Origin: Oscillospiraceae bacterium
Lineage (GTDB): Bacteria > Bacillota > Clostridia > Oscillospirales > Oscillospiraceae
DNA: 64,000 bases
Assembly: GCA_015067435.1 (NCBI GenBank)
Contig: SVMM01000012.1
Span: 44,908 to 108,907, forward strand
Reading direction: 5' to 3'
The notes beneath the pieces were generated by a model. That model made no database searches, had not been told where the DNA came from, and saw nothing but the letters and a program-made list of their open reading frames with translations. Shown here in pieces: positions 34,817 through 45,171 of the stretch (the stretch's first letter is position 1; each line of letters starts with the position of its first letter). Both the position numbers and the translations under genes were made by a program.

Positions 34817-35533
34817 ATGGACGACCGCGGCCGCCGGACAGATCCGCAGCTGCGCGAAACGCTTCGCAGCGGCATTGAGGACGGGAAATACCCGCCCGGC
34901 ACGGCGCTTCCCCCGGAGAGCGAGCTCGCCGGGCGCTTCGGCTGCGAGCGGAGCGTTGTGCGCAACGCTCTGGACGCCCTGACGCGCGAGGGACTACTCA
35001 AGTGCGTCCCCGGCAAGGGCGCGTTCGTGCTGGGACGGAAGGTGGAGCGGAATCTGGACGAGTTACAGGGCTTCACGCAGACCATGCTGGACGAAAATGT
35101 GACGCCGTCCTCGAAGATCATCTCCCGCCAGTCGCGCAAGGCGGGCATGAAGTACAGCCTGATGTTCGGCATCCGCCCCGACGACGAGGTGCACTACATC
35201 AAGCGACTGTGCTGTGCCGACGGCGAGCCGATCTCGCTGGAGGACATTTTCATTCCGCGCTACGTGGTGCCCAAACTCGCCGGGATCGATCTCTCCGTCT
35301 TCTCCGTCTACGAGGTCTACGGCATGTATGGCATCAAGCTGGTGCAGGCGCGCCAGACGCTGGACATCGTGCATCTGGAGCAGGCCGACGTGCGTCTGCT
35401 CGGCATCGACCCCAGCCTGCCGGTGCTGCTGTTCCAGTGCGTCACCTACGACGACATGGGACGCGCCATCGAATTCAACCGGAACTTCGTGCGCGGGGAC
35501 AAGTGCAATTTCAGCGTTCGATTCAGCCGATAG
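34817..35533 (+). CDS. GntR/HutC-family regulator, type B
   Basis: 238 residues with AAGGAGG upstream. Winged helix with LPPESELAGRFGCERSVVRNA, then a UTRA domain containing LQGFTQTMLDENVTPSSKI, HYIKRLCCADGEPISLEDIF and the late LGIDPSLPVLLFQCVTYD. It is a paralog of the regulator at 43574, with shared phrases (CCADGEP, QTL, LLGI). It probably senses an intermediate of this cluster. Confidence 0.9.
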   Translation: MDDRGRRTDPQLRETLRSGIEDGKYPPGTALPPESELAGRFGCERSVVRNALDALTREGLLKCVPGKGAFVLGRKVERNLDELQGFTQTMLDENVTPSSKIISRQSRKAGMKYSLMFGIRPDDEVHYIKRLCCADGEPISLEDIFIPRYVVPKLAGIDLSVFSVYEVYGMYGIKLVQARQTLDIVHLEQADVRLLGIDPSLPVLLFQCVTYDDMGRAIEFNRNFVRGDKCNFSVRFSR

Positions 35534-35546
35534 GAGGGAACCGCGC

Positions 35547-36347
35547 ATGGGCGCTTTCAGCGGCAGCTTTTATTCGGAGTCACTGGGCATGAACACGCGT
35601 CTCGCCGTCATCTTTCCCGACGAATCCAACGACGTGACGCGCGAGATCCCCGGCGAACCGCGTGTGCTCTACCTGCTCCACGGGCTTTCCGGGAACTGTG
35701 AGGAATGGATGCGGTTCTCCAAAATCGAATACTATGCGAAAAAATACAACCTGATCGTCGTCATGCCCGACGCGGGTCGCAGCTTCTACTGCGATCTGAT
35801 CGGCGGGCCCCGGTATTTTACCTACGTCGCGGAGGAGCTGCCGAAGCTGTGCGCGAGTTGGTTCCGCATCGACGCCGCGCGGGAAAACACGTTTATTGCG
35901 GGCGAGAGTATGGGCGGTTACGGCGCGATCAAGATCGCCATGCGCCGTCCTGAGAGATTCTCCGCCGCCGCGAGTCTCTCCGGTGTGCTGGATTATCCTG
36001 CAATGGCCGGCCGTGTTTTGCGCGGCGAGTGGGCGGAGATGCATCCGCAGGAGCTGACCGCGCTGCACGGTCCCGACGGTGTGCCCGTTCCGGAGGACAA
36101 CGTTCTCTATCTGGTTCGGAAGCTGGCGGAGCAGCCCGACCGTCCCCGCCTCCTTCAGCTCTGCGGCACGGAAGATTTCCTCTACGAGGACAACCAAACG
36201 TTTCGCCGCGCCGCGGACGCCGCCGGTTACGGGCACGTCTACCGGGAGGGCCCTGGCGAGCACGCCTGGCCGTACTGGGACAGGGCGATCCAGCAGGCGA
36301 TCTGGTTTTTTCTCGGGCTGGACGAGAAAACGACGGTTTTGTACTGA
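35547..36347 (+). CDS. Esterase-D/feruloyl-esterase-like alpha/beta hydrolase
   Basis: 266 residues, no signal peptide. Alpha/beta-hydrolase of the tributyrin/acetyl esterase group: LYLLHGLSGNCEEWMRFSKI, nucleophile Ser121 in AGESMGGYGAIK, a probable Asp in CGTEDFLYEDN, and the His in GEHAWPYWD. Cytoplasmic esterase in an Amadori operon suggests removal of an acyl group or opening of an ester or lactone of the substrate; that is speculation. TAGGAGGG upstream. Confidence 0.85.
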   Translation: MGAFSGSFYSESLGMNTRLAVIFPDESNDVTREIPGEPRVLYLLHGLSGNCEEWMRFSKIEYYAKKYNLIVVMPDAGRSFYCDLIGGPRYFTYVAEELPKLCASWFRIDAARENTFIAGESMGGYGAIKIAMRRPERFSAAASLSGVLDYPAMAGRVLRGEWAEMHPQELTALHGPDGVPVPEDNVLYLVRKLAEQPDRPRLLQLCGTEDFLYEDNQTFRRAADAAGYGHVYREGPGEHAWPYWDRAIQQAIWFFLGLDEKTTVLY

Positions 36348-36386
36348 CTCTTATCGGAATTACAATGTGAATAAGGAAGGATTACA

Positions 36387-37451
36387 ATGGCTTTTGAAGC
36401 GAAATGCTGGCGGGAGCCTGAGGTTCCCTGCCTGCGGAATTTCAACGAGCGGGAAGCGGTGGAGAGCGTCAACGGCGCACTGGCGCTCCGGCCACAGATC
36501 GAGAAGATCATCGACCAGATCTGGGACGATGGCTTCGACGGCATCTACTTTGTCGGCATCGGCGGTACCTATGCCTCCGGTATGCAGGCGGAGGTCTACA
36601 TGCGCGGCAAGTCGAAGCTGCCCGTCTATGTGGAGAACGCCGCGGAATTTCTCACCACCGGCAACAGACGCTTCACGGACAAGTCCGTGGTGATCTACTC
36701 CTCCGTTTCCGGCAACACAAAGGAGATGGTGGAGCTGGTGGACCGCGTTCACGAGATCGGCGCGCGGGTCTTCGCGTTCATCGACACCCCCGGTTCGCTT
36801 TTGACGCAGCCGGACAAGCAGGACTATCTGATCGTCTACCCCAAGAACGAACAGCTCAAGTTCTACATGGCAGCCAACTATCTGATGTACAAAAACGGCG
36901 AGTTTCCGGCGTACAACGAGTACAACGCGGAGATGGAGGCGCATCTCGCCCGCGCACTCGCCGACGCGGAGAAGGAATCCGACGCATGGGCGTGCGAATA
37001 CGCCAGAAAAACGGCCGCGTTTGTCCGCGAGCACCCGGATCTGCCGCATTATTTCATCGGTTCCGGCAACCAGTACGGCGCCACATATTCCTACGCGATG
37101 TGCTACTGGGAGGAGCAGATGTGGATCCGCACCAAGTCCATCAGTTGCCAGGAGTTTTTCCACGGTATGCAGGAGATCATCGTCGCGGACACGCCGGTGA
37201 CGCTCTTCATCGGCGAGGACGAGCAGCGCCCGCTCGCGGAGCGCGTGGCGCGCTTCCTGCCGCGGGTCAACGGGAACTATGCGATCATCGACACGAAGGA
37301 GCTGGAGCTCAAGGGCATCCGTCCGGAATTTCGCGGCAGCATTTCGCACCTTGCGATGCACGCCGTCAACAACCGCGTGGACGCCTATATGGAGCTGTTT
37401 CTGCGCCACCCGTTGTCCATCCGCCGCTACTACCGCCAGTTCGATTACTGA
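36387..37451 (+). CDS. frlB: FrlB-like fructoselysine-6-phosphate deglycase (SIS domains)
   Basis: 354 residues with two SIS folds: IYFVGIGGTYASGMQAEVY, SSVSGNTKEMVELVDRV, HYFIGSGNQYG, and the C-terminal EFFHGMQEIIVADTPVTLFI ending in LSIRRYYRQFDY, the FrlB-style tail. FrlB splits fructoselysine-6-phosphate into glucose-6-phosphate and lysine. It completes the frl pathway (uptake, epimerisation, phosphorylation, deglycation). Last gene before the terminator at 37470. Confidence 0.88.
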   Translation: MAFEAKCWREPEVPCLRNFNEREAVESVNGALALRPQIEKIIDQIWDDGFDGIYFVGIGGTYASGMQAEVYMRGKSKLPVYVENAAEFLTTGNRRFTDKSVVIYSSVSGNTKEMVELVDRVHEIGARVFAFIDTPGSLLTQPDKQDYLIVYPKNEQLKFYMAANYLMYKNGEFPAYNEYNAEMEAHLARALADAEKESDAWACEYARKTAAFVREHPDLPHYFIGSGNQYGATYSYAMCYWEEQMWIRTKSISCQEFFHGMQEIIVADTPVTLFIGEDEQRPLAERVARFLPRVNGNYAIIDTKELELKGIRPEFRGSISHLAMHAVNNRVDAYMELFLRHPLSIRRYYRQFDY

Positions 37452-37469
37452 GCGCGGCACACAAGAAAA

Positions 37470-37500
37470 CCGGAGAGGATCGCTCCTCTCCGGCCTTTTT
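37470..37500 (+). terminator. Rho-independent terminator of the frl operon
   Basis: Perfect 10-bp stem CCGGAGAGGA (37470-37479) with its complement at 37484-37493, loop of 4, followed by CCTTTTT. The opp operon converges on the same point from the other strand and stops 16 bases later. Confidence 0.9.
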
Positions 37501-37515
37501 CATTGTCAGAAAATG

Positions 37516-38446
<931 letters not shown>

Positions 38447-38454
<8 letters not shown>

Positions 38455-39517
38455 GCGCTTCGCCTCCCTTCATCGCTTCGATCCGGCGGCGGAGCGAGGC
38501 GGGCATCTCCACCCGCGGCGCGCGCTCGTCCAGCAGCCATGTTGCCGCGTAATGCGTGTCGCTGATCCGGAACTCGGGCGGCTCCGCCTTGAAATCCGCC
38601 TCCAGCGCATAGCGGTTGCGCGGCGCGAAGGGATCGCCCCGCGGCAGATCGACCATGTTGGGCGGTGAGCCAGGGATGGTGTAAAGCCGCTCCGCGCTGT
38701 CTGCGGAGAGGTCAGGCATACTGGACAGCAGTCCCCATGTATAGGGATGGCGGGGATCGTAGAACACGTCGTCTACGGTGCCCTTCTCCACGATGCGCCC
38801 GGCGTACATCACGGCAACGTAATCCGCCACCTTGGCGACCACGCCGAGATCGTGCGTGATATAGATGACAGAAATATTCGTTCGCTTCTGAATGTCCTGG
38901 ATGAGTTCGAGTATTTTCGCCTGGATCGTCACGTCCAGCGCGGTGGTCGGCTCGTCACAGATCAGGATATCGGGGTTGCAGGAGAGCGCGATCGCGATGA
39001 CGACGCGCTGCCGCATTCCGCCCGAGAGCTGGTGCGGATAGTTTTTCATCCGCTTCTCCGCGTCCGTGATGCCCACCAGCTCCAGCAGCTCCAGCGCGCG
39101 CCGGTACGCCTGCGCTCTGGAATGGTGCAAATGGCGGATCATGCCCTCCATCAGCTGCATCCCGATGCTCATGGTGGGGTCGAGGCTGGTCATCGGATCC
39201 TGAAACACCATGGCAATGTGGATGCCGTTGATGCGGCGGCGCATCTCCTTGCGGGGAAGGCTGAGCAGCTCGCACTCCGTCCACTGTCCGCCGTCCTCGA
39301 AGCGGTAGAGAATCGAGCCTGCGTCGATGCTCTGGTTGGAGCTGACAATGCCCATGACCGCCTTGACGGTGACGCTCTTGCCCGAGCCGGATTCCCCGAC
39401 GATGGCAAGCGTCTCGCCGTGGTACAGGTCGAGGTCCACGCCGCGCACCGCGTTCACCCTGCCTCCGCCGGTCTGAAAGGAAACCGTGAGATCGCGGATC
39501 GTCAATGCCTTTTCCAT
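38447..39517 (-). CDS. oppD: Peptide ABC transporter ATP-binding protein OppD/DppD
   Basis: 356 residues. Walker [11 protein letters not shown], signature [15 protein letters not shown], Walker [17 protein letters not shown], and the OppD-type tail [14 protein letters not shown], where family members hold a Cys cluster near residue 300; that cluster is not evident here. GGAGAGGTGAGAC-type ribosome site just upstream of the ATG at 39517. Second gene from the end of the opp operon. Confidence 0.93.
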
Positions 39518-39521
39518 CGTC

Positions 39522-40565
39522 TCACCTCTCCTTCATTCTGGGGTCGAGGGCGTCCCGCAGACCGTCCGCCATCAGGTTGAAGCTGAGCATCAGCAGCGCG
39601 AGCACGGCGACCGGCCACGCCACAAGGAACGGATACAGGGTCATGGACTTGAACCCGTCGCTGATGAGCGAGCCGAGGCTCGCGAGCGGCGCGGGGATGC
39701 CGAGCCCGATAAACGCAAGAAACGCCTCGGTAAAGATGGCGTTCGGGATCGTCATCATGCACATGACGATGATCTGCCCGAAGATATTCGGCAGGATCTC
39801 CGCGAAAATGATCGACGGTGTGGATTCGCCGAGCGTGCGAGACGCAAGCACGAATTCCTGCTCCTTGAGCCGAAGCGTCTGCGCGCGGGTGACGCGGCTC
39901 ATGCCGATCCACTCGGTGATCATCAGCGCGAGGGTGATGCTGGCAAGCCCCGGCTTCATCACGACGATCAGCAGCGTCACGATGACCGTCGTGGGGATGG
40001 TGGAAAGGATCTCCACGATGCGCTGGAGGAAAAAGTCCACCTTGCCGCCGAAGTAGCCGGAGACCAGCCCGAAGCTCATGCCGATGAGCGTGTCGATCAG
40101 GATCGCGACCAGCGCCACATACAGCGACACGCGCGTCCCTGTCCACGTCCTGGCAAACTGGTCGCGCCCCAGCGCGTCTGTGCCGAAGATGTGCGTTACG
40201 TCCCGGATGCCCTTCTGCTCGTAGACATCGGTGCGCATCGCCTGCCCGTTTGCATACTGGACGGAAACACCGGAGAAGATGGGGATCGCTTCCCAGCCTG
40301 CCACGTGCGGCGGCAGGTTGCGCTGGGACATATCCTGCGTGCGATAGTCGTAGCCGGAGAGCGCCGGCCCCGCAAACGCCATGAACACGATCAGCACGAT
40401 CATGACAAGCCCGAATACCGCGCCTTTGTTCTTGACGAATCTGCTCAAAGCATCGCGCCAGAAGCTCTGCGAGCCGTAGACCCTGTCTACGCCCAGATCG
40501 CCGCGGTTGGCGAGCACAAAATCGTCCCGCTCCACCACTGCGGCGTATTGCTTCGCGGTCGTCAT
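39522..40565 (-). CDS. oppC: Peptide ABC transporter permease OppC/DppC
   Basis: 347 residues, six membrane segments. N-terminal OppC region (FWRDALSRFVKNKGAVFGLV), a long periplasmic-side loop with FGTDALGRDQFARTWTGTRVS, and the EAA loop containing EFVLASRTLGESTPSIIFAE. The companion frame of similar length on the same strand is a shadow, because only this frame has these motifs. 4-base gap to both neighbours. Confidence 0.93.
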   Translation of the reverse strand: MTTAKQYAAVVERDDFVLANRGDLGVDRVYGSQSFWRDALSRFVKNKGAVFGLVMIVLIVFMAFAGPALSGYDYRTQDMSQRNLPPHVAGWEAIPIFSGVSVQYANGQAMRTDVYEQKGIRDVTHIFGTDALGRDQFARTWTGTRVSLYVALVAILIDTLIGMSFGLVSGYFGGKVDFFLQRIVEILSTIPTTVIVTLLIVVMKPGLASITLALMITEWIGMSRVTRAQTLRLKEQEFVLASRTLGESTPSIIFAEILPNIFGQIIVMCMMTIPNAIFTEAFLAFIGLGIPAPLASLGSLISDGFKSMTLYPFLVAWPVAVLALLMLSFNLMADGLRDALDPRMKER

Positions 40566-40568
40566 CCG

Positions 40569-41501
40569 TCATTCCTCCTTTGCCAGACGGATCCTCGGGT
40601 CGATGATGCCGTACAGGACGTCCACCGCCAGCATGACGGCGATGAACATGACGCTGTAGATAAACACCACGGCAAGGACCACATTGTAGTCGTTGAACTG
40701 GATGGCAGACACCAGCAGGGAACCGATGCCCGGGATCGCGAAGATCTGCTCGACGACCAGCGAGCCGGTCATCAGCTCCACGGTCAGCGGCGCGAGCACG
40801 GTCACGATGGGGATCAGTGCGTTGCGCAGGCCGTGCACGCCCAGCAGCCGGAAGGTCGAGATTCCCTTGGAGTCCGCGAGCAGCATGTAGTCGCTGCCCA
40901 TGACCTCCACCATCTCCGTGCGGGCGAAGCGCGCCACCGTCGCCATGGAGAAAAAGCTCAGCGAGATGGTGGGCATGACGGTGGAGCGCAACGCGTCCGC
41001 CGTGTCGTACAGAAGCGGCAGCCAGCCCAACCGGAAGCCGATGAAGTAGCTCATCGCCATGGCAAACACGTAGGAAGGAAACGCCACGCCGATGACTGAC
41101 AGCGCCGTCGCCGCCGTGTCGATCGCGCTGTTGCGCCGCAGCGCCGCCAGAATCCCCATCAGCAGCCCGATGACCGAGCCGAGGGCAACCGCCTGCAGGC
41201 CGATGCGGATCGAGACGGGTATCCGGGAGCGCAGCAGCTCGGAGATCGGCATGTTTTTCTGGATCACGTAGGATACGCCGAAGTCACCCGTGAGCATCGC
41301 CTTGAGATAGTTGACGAACTGGACGGGCAGCGGCTTGTCCAGTCCGTATTTCGCCTCCAGATTTGCGCGCTGGACGGCGGTGATCTTCTCGTCGTTGAAC
41401 GGGCTGCCCGGCATGCTGTGGAGCATGATAAAGAGAGCTGCCAGAATAATGAGCACCGTCACCACCGAGATCAGCGCCCGCTTGGCGATATATTTGAGCA
41501 T
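40569..41501 (-). CDS. oppB: Peptide ABC transporter permease OppB/DppB
   Basis: 310 residues, six membrane segments. Typical opening MLKYIAKRALISVVTVLIIL, the segment GSPFNDEKITAVQRANLEAKYGLD shortened here to its key GxPF and YGLD, and the EAA loop DYMLLADSKGISTFRLLGVH. It starts 103 bases after oppA, with a hairpin in that gap. Confidence 0.93.
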   Translation of the reverse strand: MLKYIAKRALISVVTVLIILAALFIMLHSMPGSPFNDEKITAVQRANLEAKYGLDKPLPVQFVNYLKAMLTGDFGVSYVIQKNMPISELLRSRIPVSIRIGLQAVALGSVIGLLMGILAALRRNSAIDTAATALSVIGVAFPSYVFAMAMSYFIGFRLGWLPLLYDTADALRSTVMPTISLSFFSMATVARFARTEMVEVMGSDYMLLADSKGISTFRLLGVHGLRNALIPIVTVLAPLTVELMTGSLVVEQIFAIPGIGSLLVSAIQFNDYNVVLAVVFIYSVMFIAVMLAVDVLYGIIDPRIRLAKEE

Positions 41502-41555
41502 TGCGCCCTCTCCTTCCGCTGATGAACTTGCGCGGCGGGCCGCGCCGCAGGATCG

Positions 41556-41595
41556 GCAAGGGCGGCCGCGGCTTCCCGTCCGCAGCCGCCCTTGC
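41556..41595 (-). other. Hairpin between oppA and oppB
   Basis: An 11-bp stem (GCAAGGGCGGC with its complement) extended by 4 bp past one mismatch, loop of 8, in the 103-base gap between oppA and oppB. There is no T-run. Such hairpins commonly stabilise the highly expressed binding-protein mRNA and lower expression of the downstream genes. Confidence 0.6.
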
Positions 41596-41604
41596 GGTGT
41601 CTTG

Positions 41605-43284
41605 TCAGAAATTCACGTCGACGTCCTTGTAGATCGTGCCCACGCCCACCGGGAAGAAAGCAAGCCCGCTGACGCCCGGACGCACCATGGCGGCGGTACC
41701 CTTCTGGTAGACTGGCAGAATGACCGCGTTCTCCATGACCAGCGCCTCCGCCTGTTTGAGCGCCTCCCAGCGCGCGGCGGGGTCGTTGGCGAGCGAGCCG
41801 TTGGCGTCGTCGATCAGTTTGTCATACGCCGCGTTGCTCCACTCGCCGTAGTTGTAGGTGGAGCCTGTTGTCCACATGTCGAGATAGGTCATGGGATCGG
41901 CGTAGTCGGGGCCCCAGCGTGTCAGGCCAAGCTGATATTCGCGGTTCTGCATCAGCTCCGTGCGGCTTTTCTTGGGCTGCGCCTTCAGGCTGATGTGCAC
42001 GCCGGGCAGATTGTTTTCGATCTCGCTTTGGAGGAACTGCGCAATCAGCGGTGTGGAGTCGGAGTCGTCGTAGAGCAGCTCGATGCTGACCTCACTGACG
42101 CCGAGCTCCGCCTTCGCGGCTTCCCAGTACTCCTGCGCTTTCGCCTTGTCGGTCTGCAAATAAAGCCCCGTGGTCTCGCGGAAATCCTTGCCGTCCGGAC
42201 CGGTCGCCAGCTGATAGGGGATGGCGAAATCGGCGGGCGCGGAGCCATCCTGCAAAATGTCGTTGCAGATCACGCTCTTATCATAGCTCAGCGCGATCGC
42301 CTTGCGCAGATTCTCGCTCTCCAGTCCGCAGGAATACTCGGCGCTCTTGGGGTTCAGGTTGGGCGAAAGATACCAGAGGTAGCCCTCGCCGATGCGCGTG
42401 AAGCCCGGCTCGAACTCATACTTGGTCACTTGGTCGCCGGAGAGCCGCACATAGTCCAGCGTGCCATTTTCATAGGCGAGCATGGTCTGCTGCGGGTCCT
42501 TGATGATCTGGAAGTTGATCTCATCCAGCCGGACATTCTCCGCGTCGTAATAATCGGGGTTCTTCTTGAGCTGGTAGGTGTTGCCGCCCACGTCCCACGC
42601 GGACATGTAGAACGGTCCGCAGCAGAGAAGATTGTCCGCGCCCAGCGCGTACTGCGCGCCCTTTTCCTCCGCGTATGCCTGGTTGATCGGGCAGAAGCTC
42701 GGGAAGGTCATCAGGTTGATGAAAAACGTGACCGGACGGTCGAGCTCCACCACCAGCGTCTTGTCGTCCGCGGCGGAGATGCCCAGCTCCTCGACAGGCT
42801 TCTCACCCGAAATGATGGGCGTCGCATTCTTCACGGCGGCGACCTCCATCATGAAGCTGTACTCCGACGCGGTCTCCGGGTCCACCAGCCGGCGCCACGC
42901 GTAGACGAAGTCGTGCGCGGTGACGGGGGTGCCGTTCATCCAGTTCGCGTTGGCGCGGATGTGGAAGGTGTACGCGGTGCCGTCGTCGTTGACCTCGTAG
43001 GATTCGCACAGCGCGTTCACCGGCGTGCCGTTGGCGGCGGTGACGAAAAGCGGTTCGATGATGGCGGAGATGACCTCAAGGCAGTCCGCCTCGGTCGCGA
43101 TCGTGGAATCCATGTCGAACAGCTCCGACATCCGGCCCACATTGAGCACCTTGTAGTCGCCCTGCGCCGGAACGACGCTTGCGGCGGGCTGTTCCGTACC
43201 GGACGGCGCGGCGGCGGGAGTGCCGCAGCCTGCCAGCAGGGACACAAGCAGCAGAATCGGCAGAATTCGCTTCCAAACTTTCAT
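41605..43284 (-). CDS. oppA: Peptide-binding lipoprotein OppA/DppA
   Basis: 559 residues with a lipoprotein signal (MKVWKRILPILLLVSLLAGC). SBP_bac_5 family: NANWMNGTPVTAHDFVYAWR, the Trp/Tyr-rich late segment and WGPDYADPMTYLDMW near residue 460. It captures oligopeptides at the cell surface for the OppBCDF importer. It is the first gene of the opp operon and is preceded by GGTATGAAA boxes like those of the frl operon, which suggests that its natural ligands are related to frl substrates, for example glycated peptides. Confidence 0.92.
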   Translation of the reverse strand: MKVWKRILPILLLVSLLAGCGTPAAAPSGTEQPAASVVPAQGDYKVLNVGRMSELFDMDSTIATEADCLEVISAIIEPLFVTAANGTPVNALCESYEVNDDGTAYTFHIRANANWMNGTPVTAHDFVYAWRRLVDPETASEYSFMMEVAAVKNATPIISGEKPVEELGISAADDKTLVVELDRPVTFFINLMTFPSFCPINQAYAEEKGAQYALGADNLLCCGPFYMSAWDVGGNTYQLKKNPDYYDAENVRLDEINFQIIKDPQQTMLAYENGTLDYVRLSGDQVTKYEFEPGFTRIGEGYLWYLSPNLNPKSAEYSCGLESENLRKAIALSYDKSVICNDILQDGSAPADFAIPYQLATGPDGKDFRETTGLYLQTDKAKAQEYWEAAKAELGVSEVSIELLYDDSDSTPLIAQFLQSEIENNLPGVHISLKAQPKKSRTELMQNREYQLGLTRWGPDYADPMTYLDMWTTGSTYNYGEWSNAAYDKLIDDANGSLANDPAARWEALKQAEALVMENAVILPVYQKGTAAMVRPGVSGLAFFPVGVGTIYKDVDVNF

Positions 43285-43340
43285 TTCCAGCTCTCCTTAC
43301 TGATGTTTTTTGCCAAACGGATGGGTTTTTCTGTTTTCAA

Positions 43341-43370
43341 AATATAGCATTGAAACATATAAGTTGTCAA
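43341..43370 (-). promoter_or_regulatory. Sigma-A promoter of the opp operon
   Basis: On the minus strand, TTGACA (43370-43365), 18-base spacer, TATATT (43346-43341). The first GGTATGAAA box ends 3 bases upstream of the -35. Confidence 0.8.
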
Positions 43371-43373
43371 TGA

Positions 43374-43478
43374 TTTCATACCAGTTTGCCGGAAGTTCTA
43401 CCGCACACACAAACACCCCGGCAACGGCGGTATGATATGGGGCGCCGTTTTGCAAGTAATGTCAAAATTGGTATGAAA
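43374..43478. promoter_or_regulatory. GGTATGAAA boxes upstream of oppA
   Basis: One copy on the minus strand (43382-43374, next to the oppA -35), one imperfect copy on the plus strand (GGTATGATA, 43429-43437), and one exact copy on the plus strand (43470-43478, within AAAATTGGTATGAAA). Matches the four copies before the frl operon. Confidence 0.72.
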
Positions 43479-43520
43479 CAGCATCGCCTTCACAGAACGA
43501 TTTGCACCGGGCGGCGGCGC

Positions 43521-43560
43521 AAAAACACGGCGCGGGCGGCCCTTCCGGACTGCCCGCGCC
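43521..43560 (-). terminator. Rho-independent terminator of the GntR pair
   Basis: A 9-bp GC stem (GGCGCGGGC at 43529-43537 with its complement at 43552-43560) followed on the minus strand by GTGTTTTTGC. It separates the regulator genes from the opp promoter. Confidence 0.78.
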
Positions 43561-43573
43561 ATACGCGAACCGG

Positions 43574-44305
43574 TTATTCTTTTTGATAGTGGACGTTGAA
43601 CGCGCAGCGGTCCGCGCGGGTGTAGGTTCTGGCAAACTCGATGATCCGTCCCCTCTGGTCGCGGCTGATGCCCTGAAACTTGAGCACGGCGTCGGTCGGC
43701 TCGATGCCGAGCAGGCGCGCCTCGCCCGGATCCAGCTGCTCCAGCTCCAGCGTCTGGCGAACCTCGCTGATCGTGATGTCGTGGAAGGCATAGAGCTCAT
43801 ACATGGAAAAGAGGTTCAGATCCGAATGGGCGAGCGAGGGAAGGATACCGAGCGGAATATACAGCTCTTCGAGGGAATAGGGCTCGCCGTCGGCGCAGCA
43901 CACGCGCTTGACGTAGAAAACCTCATCCTCCGGCGCAATCCCCAGCACGAGCGCATAGCATTCCCCGGCGACGCGGATGCCGCGCGTGATAATGCGCGTC
44001 GACGGCTCGTGCCCCAGTTCCGTCATCGTCTGGCGGAAGCCGCCGATGGTTTCAAGGCTGCGCTCATCCTTGGGACCCACGACAAAAACGCCCTTGCCCT
44101 GTACGCTTCTGAGCAGCCCCTCATAGATCAGCGCGGAAATCGCGGAGCGCACGGACAACCGGTGTATCCCGTAGGTCTCCGCAAGCATGTTTTCGGACGG
44201 GATCGCCGTGCCGGAAGGGTACTCTCCGCTTTCCACCTTTTCCCGGATGATCTCCCGCAGCTGAAGATAGAGCGGCGTTTTGTCATGCCTGCTGCACTCA
44301 TGCAT
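43574..44305 (-). CDS. GntR/HutC-family regulator, type B
   Basis: 243 residues. Winged helix with IPSENMLAETYGIHRLSVRS; UTRA domain with GGFRQTMTELGHEPSTRI, VCCADGEPYSLEELYIPLG and LLGIEPTDAVLKFQG. Paralogous to the regulator at 34817. It starts 8 bases inside the preceding GntR gene, so the two are co-translated. With the boxes upstream of oppA only about 100 bases away, it is a leading candidate for controlling opp. Confidence 0.9.
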   Translation of the reverse strand: MHECSRHDKTPLYLQLREIIREKVESGEYPSGTAIPSENMLAETYGIHRLSVRSAISALIYEGLLRSVQGKGVFVVGPKDERSLETIGGFRQTMTELGHEPSTRIITRGIRVAGECYALVLGIAPEDEVFYVKRVCCADGEPYSLEELYIPLGILPSLAHSDLNLFSMYELYAFHDITISEVRQTLELEQLDPGEARLLGIEPTDAVLKFQGISRDQRGRIIEFARTYTRADRCAFNVHYQKE

Positions 44306-45047
44306 CGCTGCGTTCCTCCTCCCGCACGCGTGTCATCCGGCTGGTGAGTACAACGCGGTCCGAGCGGATCAGTACCCGGCAGTATTCCAGAAGCGCGCCG
44401 TCCTGATCGCAAGTCTTGCTCTCCACGCGGAACACCGGCGTACCGTCCGGGATGTCCAGCAGCGCTGCTTCGCCGCTCCCCGCGCGCGTCGCCGTGATGC
44501 GTTCGTCGCCCTGCGTCGGTACGGCGCCGTACTCCTCCTCAAAAACGCGGTACAGCGAGTCCCCGATAAAGTCAAACCGGTCAATATCGGGGAATCGGTC
44601 CGCCAAAAAGAACGCGCTTTCCAGCTCCAGCGGGCAGCCATCCGTCAAGCGCAGGCGGTCGAGCCGCCAGACCCGCGCGCCCGGCTCTGCGCGAAACAGC
44701 CGCAGGAGCATCCCGTCGCATTCGATCCGCTCAAAGGAGATGATCCGGCTTTCGTAGTCCCGGTTCTGCATGGCGGACGCCGCACGGAAGGAGTCCAGCC
44801 CCTGCAGTTCCCTGCGATACTTCGGCCCGGCGTAGAAGATGCCGGCGCCCTGCTGCGTTTCCAGCGCGCCGTCGCGGATCAGGCGCGCGATCGCCAGACG
44901 CAGCGTGCTGCGGTTGAGCGACCACATCGCGCACATGTCGCGCTCGGAGGGGAGCTTGTCTCCCGCCTTGAGCCCGTTTTGAACAATATAGGACTGGATC
45001 GCCTCGACGGCTGCCTCCCGCGGGCGGACCGAATACCGCTGCTCCAT
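44298..45047 (-). CDS. GntR/HutC-family regulator, type A
   Basis: 249 residues from the ATG at 45047, with AAGGAGT 6 bases upstream; the frame is open 7 codons further without support. Winged helix RDMCAMWSLNRSTLRLAIAR, UTRA domain with RVWRLDRLRLTDGCPLELE and RVFEEEYGAVPTQGDERI. Paralog of the regulator at 33248. A perfect palindrome over its own -10 element suggests self-repression. Confidence 0.9.
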   Translation of the reverse strand: MEQRYSVRPREAAVEAIQSYIVQNGLKAGDKLPSERDMCAMWSLNRSTLRLAIARLIRDGALETQQGAGIFYAGPKYRRELQGLDSFRAASAMQNRDYESRIISFERIECDGMLLRLFRAEPGARVWRLDRLRLTDGCPLELESAFFLADRFPDIDRFDFIGDSLYRVFEEEYGAVPTQGDERITATRAGSGEAALLDIPDGTPVFRVESKTCDQDGALLEYCRVLIRSDRVVLTSRMTRVREEERSDA

Positions 45048-45072
45048 GCGCCAACTCCTTTGATACAAGTCA

Positions 45073-45110
45073 GTATAATTATTATACCATATCTAGGCTT
45101 CGCTGCGCAA
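45073..45110 (-). promoter_or_regulatory. Promoter and palindromic operator of the GntR pair
   Basis: On the minus strand, TTGCGC (45110-45105), 18-base spacer, TATAAT (45086-45081). A perfect 15-base palindrome GTATAAT-A-ATTATAC (45087-45073) covers the -10, as expected for an autorepressor of the HutC/PhnF type. Confidence 0.65.
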
Positions 45111-45171
45111 GAGTTTGCAGCATCACCGGCGACCTGCTCCATTTCCTGGGAGAAGCGGCGCGGCGGATTTT

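Noticed and set aside
39502..40572. 356-codon frame on the same strand as oppC
   Set aside because: The 347-residue frame in another phase carries the membrane segments and EAA loop; the longer one is Arg/His-rich noise.
41311..43347. 678-codon plus-strand frame opposite oppA
   Set aside because: No recognisable domain, crosses the oppA/oppB gap, and the minus-strand oppA has signal peptide and family motifs.
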